Of a stretch of 64,000 bases of DNA, positions 1-6,718 are shown piece by piece. Origin of the DNA: Endoryza sp044226045 (GTDB taxonomy: Bacteria; Bacteroidota; Bacteroidia; Chitinophagales; Chitinophagaceae); the NCBI GenBank assembly GCA_044226045.1, contig JBGAHR010000012.1, forward strand, positions 1 through 64,000, given 5' to 3'. The notes under the pieces were generated by a model. The model made no database searches. It had not been told where the DNA came from and saw only the letters and a list, made by a program, of their open reading frames with translations. Position numbers and translations under genes: made by a program. Numbering within the stretch: position 1 is the stretch's first letter; each line of letters opens with the position of its first letter.

Positions 1-897
1 GGCGCGCTTTTCGTAACCGTTTCTTCCAGGATCGTAGGATTAATCGGAACGTCCAATAACCCTATCAGCGGCATGACTATTGCCACCGTTATGGGAACAA
101 GCCTTCTGTTCTTAAGTATTGGAGGCAAGAACATTGCCTTCGAACCGTTGGTATTAGTCGTGGGAAGTATTATTTGTATTGCCGCGGCAAACGCCGGCGC
201 TACTTCACAGGATCTAAAGAGTGGTTACATTGTAGGTGCTACACCACGCAATCAGCAAATTGCCCTGTTTGTGGGAGCTATCGTTTCTTCTGTGGTTATT
301 GGTCTTACTATCAAGTTCCTTGACAAGCCTACTGAAGAGATGTTAAAACAGGGTATAACCCATGCTATCGGAACAGAGAAATATCCGGCGCCACAGGCAA
401 CACTGATGGGCACACTCATCAACGGGATTTTTTCCGAGCTGGCCTGGCAATTTGTATTTGTAGGAATAGCCGTTGCCATTGTAATGGAATTGTGCGGAAT
501 TAAAGCCCTCAGCTTTGCAGTTGGCGTTTATCTGCCTCTGTCAACAACGCTGCCGATTTTTATTGGAGGCGCTATCAGGGGGCTCATTGAATGGAAGCAA
601 AAGAAAAATAAAGTTGTAACAAATCCGGAGGAAGAAGAATTAAGTAAGGGCAGCCTGTTCGCCACAGGGTTAGTGGCTGGTGGAGCAATTGCAGGCGTTT
701 TAATTGCCTTTATGGCTGGGACAACCCGTGGAGAGCAATTCCTGGATAATGTTAATCAGGAAAAAGGACTGGTTGAAGGTATTAACCTTGGACAAAACGG
801 ATATAATATCCTTGGTGTATTGTTCTTTGTTATCATGGCTTATATTCTCTACAGAACAGGCTTGAAAAAAACCGATACCGCATCACTCAAAGATTGA
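1..897 (+). CDS. OPT-family oligopeptide transporter, C-terminal part
   Basis: The frame is open from base 1 and ends at TGA 895-897, so the gene starts upstream of the window. The first codons read GLIGTSNNPISGMTIA, which matches the NPxSGMT signature of OPT-family proton-coupled peptide or metal-chelate transporters. About 298 residues are visible, with several hydrophobic membrane spans, a polar charged loop (KQKKNK, then EEEE) before the last spans and a short basic C-terminus. It should act in the inner membrane, and substrate cannot be read from this part. The ATG at 73 is internal. A strong terminator follows at 938. Confidence 0.88.
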   Translation, partial: GALFVTVSSRIVGLIGTSNNPISGMTIATVMGTSLLFLSIGGKNIAFEPLVLVVGSIICIAAANAGATSQDLKSGYIVGATPRNQQIALFVGAIVSSVVIGLTIKFLDKPTEEMLKQGITHAIGTEKYPAPQATLMGTLINGIFSELAWQFVFVGIAVAIVMELCGIKALSFAVGVYLPLSTTLPIFIGGAIRGLIEWKQKKNKVVTNPEEEELSKGSLFATGLVAGGAIAGVLIAFMAGTTRGEQFLDNVNQEKGLVEGINLGQNGYNILGVLFFVIMAYILYRTGLKKTDTASLKD

Positions 898-937
898 AAT
901 ATCTTTATTGAGCGAATAGATAGCTTTTAAAACCAAA

Positions 938-966
938 AACCCGCTTCAAAGAGCGGGTTTTTTTAT
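938..966 (+). terminator. Rho-independent terminator after the OPT gene
   Basis: An 8-bp perfect stem (AACCCGCT 938-945 with AGCGGGTT 952-959) has a 6-nt loop and is followed by a run of T. It lies about 40 bp after the OPT stop. Confidence 0.9.
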
Positions 967-1122
967 TATCGTTTTACAATTGTTGTCCGGGGAAAGTGTC
1001 GAAGTCCATCCAATTAAACTGAAATAATCATCTTTTTGCCACTTTTTGAGAAATGAGCCCCCCTTTATATGAGCGGGAGCGAGAGCGGGAGAGGAAGTAT
1101 ACGAGAGAGGTCTTTTCCGGTG

Positions 1123-1144
1123 AGTCTCTGACGGGACTTTTTTT
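1123..1144 (+). terminator. Terminator-like hairpin inside the repeat region
   Basis: AGTCTC (1123-1128) pairs with GGGACT (1133-1138) around a TGAC loop, with one G-T pair, and a run of seven T begins at 1138. A second small hairpin, TCGCC-A7-GGCGA, follows at 1148-1164. No gene ends just upstream, so these may belong to an untranslated or decayed element. Confidence 0.45.
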
Positions 1145-1284
1145 GTTTCGCCAAAAAAAGGCGACCAAGGCCGATATACAGCGCGGCTACTTTAGGTGAG
1201 CGGGAGTGAGAGCGGGAGCGACTAATTCAATTAGTTCTTCGGTGGTGAACAGCGGTAGAATAAAGCCCGGCTATTGTTGAAATT

Positions 1285-1383
1285 CAGTTTGCTGTTTATA
1301 GTTAGGGGGTTGCTGTTCATTGGCAAATTGGCCCATTGGCTCATTGACCAATTGCGCTCTCCGAGTTTTCCCCGGACAACAGT
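1285..1383 (-). repeat. Dispersed repeat element, copy 1
   Basis: Read on the minus strand from 1383, this stretch starts ACTGTTGTCCGGGGAAAAC, passes through AATTGGTCAAT 8-nt words and ends CTAACTATAAACAGCAAAC. The same order of blocks, with scattered mismatches, is found on the plus strand at 63721-63803. This is a genuine dispersed element of about 85-100 bp and not chance similarity. It contains no open frame. Confidence 0.75.
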
Positions 1384-1478
1384 GATTGACTAATTGACCA
1401 ATTGTTTTCCATTCCGGTCATTTTTGTTAAAAAAGTTCACTACCTTTTCAATCCGGCTGGCTAAACCGGCTGAGGATC

Positions 1479-1616
1479 GTATATTTGCCGCGCCCCTATG
1501 GAAAGATGGCCTGGAAACAGGCAATTTTTTCCCTGCCCTGCCGTTAAGTATATTTGCCGCGCCCCTATGGAAAGATGGCCTGGAAACAGGCAATTTTTTC
1601 CCTGCCCTGCCGTTAA
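1479..1616 (+). repeat. Perfect 69-bp tandem duplication with promoter word and hairpin
   Basis: Positions 1479-1547 and 1548-1616 are identical. Each copy has a TATATTTG (-7 type) word at its left end (1480-1487 and 1549-1556). About 22 bp further on is a GCCTG-GAAA-CAGGC hairpin (1509-1522 and 1578-1591), then AA and six T. The unit is 23 codons long, so a 50-codon frame from ATG 1498 to TAA 1648-1650 crosses both copies, but nothing else supports translation. The copy next to the L,D-transpeptidase gene lies in its presumed leader. Confidence 0.85.
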
Positions 1617-1670
1617 GAAAATTGCACCCGAAAACTACTGTTGGCAATAACTACTAAAAACGAAAAACCA

Positions 1671-2456
1671 ATGCAACAGTTCTCAAGGAAGAGGCTTAAA
1701 AGATTAGTTACCGCACCCCTGATCGTACTGGTAGCCATGCTACTATACTCGTTCAGCAACACTGTAAAATTCCCCTTTAGCGCCATTCTGCGTGAAAAAG
1801 CGGGCAATGGCACCATTGCCGCCGTAACTTCAGCTGTCAATTACGACCCCGCTGTCACCTTTTTTGATAGCAAAAAGACTGTCTATGACAGCCTGGACCT
1901 GGGATCACTGGGACTTTCCCGAAAAGTGTACAATATGGCACTAAAGGGAATGGAAAAATTGAAAAGAGCGGCCAGGATCCACAATAACATTTTGTCCATC
2001 ATCGACTTTACACAGCCCAGCACCAGCAAACGACTGTTTATCATCGACCTCGATAACAGCTCTCTATTGTTCAATACACTGGTAGCCCATGGAAATAAAT
2101 CCGGTAAGGAATGGGCCCGATCTTTTTCCAATAAGCCCCGTTCCAACAAAAGCAGTATAGGATTCTATGTAACCGGGGAACCTTATAATGGCAGCAATGG
2201 ATATTCCTTGAAACTGCAGGGTGTAGAGGCAGGATTTAATAATAATGCCATGAAAAGAGCGATCGTTTTACATGGCGCCAATTATGTGAATGAAGAATAC
2301 ATCAGCAGCCAGGGTTATATTGGTCGCAGCCAGGGTTGTCCCGCTGTGATGTCAGATCTCAGTACACCCATTATCGAAAGCATTAAAGAAGGCTCCTGTC
2401 TTTTTATCTATTACCCCCTGCCATTATACCTGAAAAAATCGTCGCTGTTGAAATAA
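1671..2456 (+). CDS. Murein L,D-transpeptidase catalytic domain family protein (YkuD_2-like)
   Basis: 261 residues. A basic N-terminus (QQFSRKRLKRL) and one hydrophobic segment (about residues 13-30) look like a signal anchor, so the domain should sit in the periplasm. The C-terminal half holds HGANYV and then GRSQGCPAV, the His and Ser-x-Gly-Cys pattern of the L,D-transpeptidase-like family in which the Cys is the nucleophile acting on peptidoglycan stem peptides. ATG 1671 is preferred. A TTG at 1641 would add ten residues. The upstream 69-bp tandem repeat may affect its expression. Confidence 0.82.
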   Translation: MQQFSRKRLKRLVTAPLIVLVAMLLYSFSNTVKFPFSAILREKAGNGTIAAVTSAVNYDPAVTFFDSKKTVYDSLDLGSLGLSRKVYNMALKGMEKLKRAARIHNNILSIIDFTQPSTSKRLFIIDLDNSSLLFNTLVAHGNKSGKEWARSFSNKPRSNKSSIGFYVTGEPYNGSNGYSLKLQGVEAGFNNNAMKRAIVLHGANYVNEEYISSQGYIGRSQGCPAVMSDLSTPIIESIKEGSCLFIYYPLPLYLKKSSLLK

Positions 2457-2484
2457 CAGAAGGATTCACCAACATCAAATAGAG

Positions 2485-2516
2485 AAAGCACCGTGAAATA
2501 CATGGTGCTTTTTTAT
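2485..2516 (+). terminator. Terminator after the L,D-transpeptidase gene
   Basis: AAGCACC (2486-2492) pairs with GGTGCTT (2504-2510), and a T run follows to 2514. Confidence 0.85.
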
Positions 2517-2592
2517 TGAGTCGGCCATGGCTAACGATTACCATATCAACAGGTTGTTTAAAAAAATAGAAGAAGGCTAATGATGGGCTGTT

Positions 2593-2600
2593 TATCTTTG
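2593..2600 (+). promoter_or_regulatory. TAnnTTTG promoter element (-7) for the Gfo/Idh/MocA gene
   Basis: TATCTTTG lies 16 bp before the ATG at 2617 and matches the known Bacteroidota -7 consensus. No clear TTG lies at the expected upstream spacing. The implied leader is very short. Confidence 0.6.
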
Positions 2601-2616
2601 TGCCTCAAAATATTCT

Positions 2617-3591
2617 ATGCTAAAGGTTGGCGTTTTTGGTGTTGGACACCTGGGAAAATTTCACCTGAATAACTGGAGAGATATTAAGGATGCGGAACTG
2701 GTCGGTTTTTACGACCCGAATGATGATGCCGCTCAGCAAGTCACTGAAAAATACCAGCTGGCCCGCTTTATAGACGCGGGTACGCTGATGGATGCGGTGG
2801 ATGCGGTCGATATCGTGGCTCCTACCCAGTATCATTTCGAGTTATGCAAGTTGGCCATCCGCAAAGGGAAGCATGTATTTGTGGAGAAACCGCTGGCTAA
2901 TACCATGGAGGAAGCGCGCGAAATTGTAAAACTGGCCAAAGAATCCAATATCAAATTCCAGGTAGGTCATGTGGAAAGATTCAACCCTGCATTCCTCGCT
3001 GTTCAGGATCTTTCGCTCAACCCCATGTTCATCGAAGTGCACCGGCTGGCAGAGTTCAACCCCAGGGGCACCGAGGTTAGTGTGATTCTCGATCTCATGA
3101 TTCATGATATAGACATCGTTCTCAATATTGTAAAAAGTGAAGTGAAAACGATTTCTGCCAGTGGCGTGGCCGTCATGACCGATACGCCCGATATCGCCAA
3201 CGTCCGGATTGAATTCAACAACGGATGCGTGGTTAACCTGACCTCAAGCCGCATATCGATGAAGAAAATGAGAAAGATGCGTTTGTTCCAGAAAGATGCT
3301 TATATCGGAATGGACTTTCTCAATAAGAAAACAGAGATCATCAAATTGAAAACACCACAGGATGTGGATGTGTTTTCATTTGACCTGGATACACCCCATG
3401 GCAAAAGAACCATTGCCATTGCCAACCCGGCCATTCCCGAAGTGAATGCCATCAAGATGGAGCTGGAGAAATTCAGGGATGCTATCGTCAACAATACAAG
3501 GCCTGTGGTCAATGAAGTTGATGGACTCAGGGCCATGGATGTTGCTCACCAGATTCTGCAAAAAATAAAAAATAACAGCATCAACGCCTGA
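2617..3591 (+). CDS. Gfo/Idh/MocA family NAD(P)-dependent oxidoreductase
   Basis: 324 residues. The N-terminal Rossmann fold begins VGVFGVGHLGKFH. The EKPLA motif near residue 92, whose Lys is the conserved catalytic or cofactor-binding residue, is clear. MIHDIDIVLN supplies the usual acid and His residues of the C-terminal half. The family oxidises or reduces sugars, inositols or related alcohols. The sugar transferase gene starts 15 bp downstream on the same strand, which suggests a shared transcript and a role in surface-sugar metabolism (inference). Substrate unknown. Confidence 0.85.
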   Translation: MLKVGVFGVGHLGKFHLNNWRDIKDAELVGFYDPNDDAAQQVTEKYQLARFIDAGTLMDAVDAVDIVAPTQYHFELCKLAIRKGKHVFVEKPLANTMEEAREIVKLAKESNIKFQVGHVERFNPAFLAVQDLSLNPMFIEVHRLAEFNPRGTEVSVILDLMIHDIDIVLNIVKSEVKTISASGVAVMTDTPDIANVRIEFNNGCVVNLTSSRISMKKMRKMRLFQKDAYIGMDFLNKKTEIIKLKTPQDVDVFSFDLDTPHGKRTIAIANPAIPEVNAIKMELEKFRDAIVNNTRPVVNEVDGLRAMDVAHQILQKIKNNSINA

Positions 3592-3606
3592 TCAAGGCTA
3601 CCCGTA

Positions 3607-5019
3607 TTGAATCGCAACAAGATCCATACAAGCTGGTATATTGTTTCCGACTACCTGGCGGCCATCCTTGCCTGGGTAGTTCTCTATTTTTCTCGCCGCT
3701 TTCTGCTGGAGGAAGTGATCACTGTTGAAAGAAAAATTTACCTCAACAACCGCTTCTGGTGGGGCATCAGCCTGATACCGCTGGCCTGGTTGATGTTTTA
3801 TACACTGATCGGGATGTACCGATCGGTTTATAAGAAATCAAGGCTGAATGAATTCACTTTAACCCTAATCAGTTCCATCATTGGTGTTACCATCATTTTC
3901 TTTGTGATCGTTATCAACGATCCGCAAAGAAAATATACCTATTACTACAAAGCTTATTCAATCTACCTGGTCGCTCAATTCTTTCTTACCTGGATCGGAA
4001 GATGGATCATTTTACGCAAAGCCCGGAAACAGATGGAACAAAAGCAGGTTGTGTTCCATACGCTGCTCATCGGTAACAACACATTTGCAGCCAAGATCTA
4101 TAACAACACGGTACATGGACTGCTGGTAACGGGCTATCATTACTGTGGATTTCTTTCTACCGGACAAACCAACACGGAACTGGAAAAAATTCTTCCAAAC
4201 CTGGGCACGATCGATCAACTGGAAAAAATGGTGGAAGATAAAAATGTCAGCCTGGTTGTCATTGCGCTGGAGCGGTCACACAAAGAAGAGATTGAAAACA
4301 TCATCAACCGGTTAAGCGATATTGATGTAGAAATAAAATTTGTAGCCGATTCACTCGATATCCTTTCCGGAACGGTAAAAACATCCAATGTACTGGGCGC
4401 CGTACTCACCGATATCAAATCGGGTTTGATGCCGCAATGGCAACAGAACATCAAACAACTGCTGGATATTACCCTGGCTCTGCTTGGGTTGATTGCTCTT
4501 TCCCCGTTATTGTTATATACGGCCATCAGAGTGCGGTTGTCATCGCCGGGTCCGATCATCTATTCCCAGGAAAGACTCGGTTACAAGGGAAAGATCTTTC
4601 ATATTTATAAATTCCGCTCCATGGTGGAAGCAGCGGAACCCAATGGTCCCCGATTATCTTCCGAAAATGATCCCCGCATCACCGGTTGGGGAAAGGTGAT
4701 GAGAAAATGGCGACTCGACGAATTGCCACAACTCTGGAACGTGCTGAAAGGAGAAATGAGTTTGGTAGGTCCCCGTGCCGAACGAGCCTATTTTGCCGAC
4801 CAGATCCGTCTACGCACTCCTTACTATAATTACCTGTTAAAGGTGAAACCAGGAATCACCTCCTGGGGAATGGTTCAATTTGGCTATGCCGAAAATGTAG
4901 AGGAAATGATCGAACGGATGAAATACGATCTGATCTACATTGAAAATATCTCCCTGGCGCTCGATCTGAAAATTATGATCCATACGCTTCGCATCATCTT
5001 CCTCGGTAAAGGCCGATAG
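3607..5019 (+). CDS. Polyprenyl glycosylphosphotransferase (bacterial sugar transferase)
   Basis: 470 residues from a TTG start 15 bp after the previous stop. No in-frame ATG lies before the first membrane helix. Four or five N-terminal membrane helices are followed by a Rossmann-like cytoplasmic region (about 145-255), another helix (about 282-305) and the C-terminal catalytic domain. Signature runs are KFRSMV, WRLDELPQLWNVL, GEMSLVGPRAE and KPGITSWG. Family members transfer a sugar-1-phosphate from a nucleotide sugar to undecaprenyl phosphate, the first step in exopolysaccharide or O-antigen repeat synthesis. No other exopolysaccharide genes lie beside it. Confidence 0.92.
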   Translation: MNRNKIHTSWYIVSDYLAAILAWVVLYFSRRFLLEEVITVERKIYLNNRFWWGISLIPLAWLMFYTLIGMYRSVYKKSRLNEFTLTLISSIIGVTIIFFVIVINDPQRKYTYYYKAYSIYLVAQFFLTWIGRWIILRKARKQMEQKQVVFHTLLIGNNTFAAKIYNNTVHGLLVTGYHYCGFLSTGQTNTELEKILPNLGTIDQLEKMVEDKNVSLVVIALERSHKEEIENIINRLSDIDVEIKFVADSLDILSGTVKTSNVLGAVLTDIKSGLMPQWQQNIKQLLDITLALLGLIALSPLLLYTAIRVRLSSPGPIIYSQERLGYKGKIFHIYKFRSMVEAAEPNGPRLSSENDPRITGWGKVMRKWRLDELPQLWNVLKGEMSLVGPRAERAYFADQIRLRTPYYNYLLKVKPGITSWGMVQFGYAENVEEMIERMKYDLIYIENISLALDLKIMIHTLRIIFLGKGR

Positions 5020-5069
5020 CGATTGCGCTTATGCGAAAGTTCCCCTAATTTTATGCTCAATCGCAAAGA

Positions 5070-6656
5070 ATGAAAAATTTATCAACGCTGTTATGCTGCC
5101 TGTCTGTTTATTTGGTGCATGCGCAGCCCGATTACTGGCAACAGGAAGTGCATTACCGGATCAATGCTAATCTGAACACGGGAAACAACAGTATCTCTGC
5201 CAGCTTGCAGCTAAGATACATCAATCACTCCCCTGATACCCTTACGTATATATGGTTCCATCTTTGGCCAAATGCTTACGCTCATGATGCTACGCCGATG
5301 GCGAGGCAATTGAAAAAAGAGTTTTCTTATTCCTTTAATAAAATGAATCTCCGACCAGGTTATATTGACAGCCTCGATTTTCATGTCAACCACGAACCCG
5401 TATCACTTGCTTTTAAAGATAAAAACCGGGAGATGGTTAAACTGATATTACGGACTCCCCTTCTTCCAGGAAATGAAATTGTCATTGAAACCCCGTTCCG
5501 GGTGCAACTGCCCAATTATTATTCAAGGTTGGGTGCAGAAGACGGCCGATTCATGGTGTGTCAATGGTATCCCAAGCCGGCTGTATATGACCGCTCAGGC
5601 TGGCATCCGATGCCTTATCTCACCTACGGAGAGTTTTACAGTGAATTCGGAAACTTTGAAGTAAGCCTGACTGTTCCATCCGACTTTGTCGTTGCCGCCA
5701 CCGGTCAATTGCAAACCACCGAAGAACTGGAGAAATACAGGTCGCTGGGTCAACTCAACCGACAGTTGAAAAATGGATTCCATATATATAAAGAAAAAAC
5801 AGCGGATTCCGGCTCAACCAAAACCCTTTCTTATCGGGCAGAAAATGTACATGATTTTGCCTGGTTTGCCGACCGGTATTTTATTATCCGCTATGATACC
5901 CTGAGAACCGTTTCCGGAAGACTGATTGATATTTTTTCTTTCAGCGATGGAAGGATATACCGCACCCTCTGGGGTACCAGTACAGACTTCATCAAAAGCG
6001 CCGTTGAATTTTACTCAAATCTGTTGGGCGAATACCCGTATCCGGTAGTACAGGCGGTGGAAGGCCCGCCAAACTACAACATGGAAGGCATGGAATACCC
6101 GATGGTAACATTGATCAAAACCGGCAGCTGGGCCGATCAGGAAATACTGGACGGCGTGATCGCGCACGAAGTGGGACATAACTGGTTTTACGGCATTTTG
6201 GGTAGCAACGAAAGAGATCATCCCTGGCTGGACGAGGGATTGAATACTTATTACGCATTGCGCTACCGTATCAGTCGCTACAGAAATGTTGATTTGGTAC
6301 CCGATATTAATAAGATTCTTATAACAGCCGGATCGAATGAAGACGCTGTTGACCGCTTTTACGATATCTTTCCTCCGGTATCCTCCCGTTACCCGATCAA
6401 TACGGCCGCCGATAAGTTCGCCAACACAGAACAGTATTTTAGCGTTGTTTATTATAAAACAGCTACCTGGCTGCAAATGATCAAATCAAAACTCGGCTGG
6501 ACACGCTTCGATAGCGCCATGCGTTTTTATTTTCATCAATGGCGATTCCGCCACCCCGGACCGGCTGACTTTCAAAAAGCGCTGGAGGCTTCCAGCGGCA
6601 TTTCCCTGGAAGAATTTTTTTCCATGCTCAATCAAAACAATGACTTAACCCGGTGA
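5070..6656 (+). CDS. Secreted M1 family (gluzincin) metallopeptidase
   Basis: 528 residues with a signal peptide (MKNLSTLLCCLSVYLVHA). The zinc site is HEVGH (366-370) followed after 18 residues by Glu389 in LDEGLNTYY, and GMEYP lies upstream as the exopeptidase-type GxMEN-like motif. It should cleave peptides in the periplasm or outside the cell. It ends right after the M1 domain and lacks the C-terminal half of the next gene. The two proteins share long runs such as GHNWFYGILGSNER, so they are tandem paralogues. Confidence 0.9.
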   Translation: MKNLSTLLCCLSVYLVHAQPDYWQQEVHYRINANLNTGNNSISASLQLRYINHSPDTLTYIWFHLWPNAYAHDATPMARQLKKEFSYSFNKMNLRPGYIDSLDFHVNHEPVSLAFKDKNREMVKLILRTPLLPGNEIVIETPFRVQLPNYYSRLGAEDGRFMVCQWYPKPAVYDRSGWHPMPYLTYGEFYSEFGNFEVSLTVPSDFVVAATGQLQTTEELEKYRSLGQLNRQLKNGFHIYKEKTADSGSTKTLSYRAENVHDFAWFADRYFIIRYDTLRTVSGRLIDIFSFSDGRIYRTLWGTSTDFIKSAVEFYSNLLGEYPYPVVQAVEGPPNYNMEGMEYPMVTLIKTGSWADQEILDGVIAHEVGHNWFYGILGSNERDHPWLDEGLNTYYALRYRISRYRNVDLVPDINKILITAGSNEDAVDRFYDIFPPVSSRYPINTAADKFANTEQYFSVVYYKTATWLQMIKSKLGWTRFDSAMRFYFHQWRFRHPGPADFQKALEASSGISLEEFFSMLNQNNDLTR

Positions 6657-6697
6657 TTTATATAATAATTAAATTCTCTCCACGTTTTCATTCTTGT

Positions 6698-6705
6698 TAT
6701 TTTTG
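6698..6705 (+). promoter_or_regulatory. TAnnTTTG promoter element (-7) for the second M1 peptidase
   Basis: TATTTTTG lies 13 bp before the TTG start at 6719. The gene may therefore have its own promoter inside the tandem pair. Confidence 0.5.
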
Positions 6706-6718
6706 AAAAAACTTCCTG

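Larger units (their letters stand above)
981..1402. repeat. Mosaic intergenic repeat region with 15-bp inverted ends
   Basis: This is most of the 770-bp gap between the OPT gene and the L,D-transpeptidase gene, and no convincing gene lies in it. TGTTGTCCGGGGAAA at 981-995 is perfectly inverted at 1367-1381. Inside are two short 6-nt ladders (GCGGGA-type words, 1073-1096 and 1200-1220), a perfect ACTAATT-C-AATTAGT palindrome (1221-1235), and an 8-nt ladder ATTGGCAA / ATTGGCCC / ATTGGCTC / ATTGACCA (1319-1350). Two more 8-nt words follow at 1385-1400. Confidence 0.75.

Noticed and set aside
1394..1657. Open frame of 87 codons across the 69-bp duplication
   Set aside because: Its length comes from the duplication being a multiple of three. 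It overlaps the likely leader and has no family features. A minus-strand frame exists there for the same reason.
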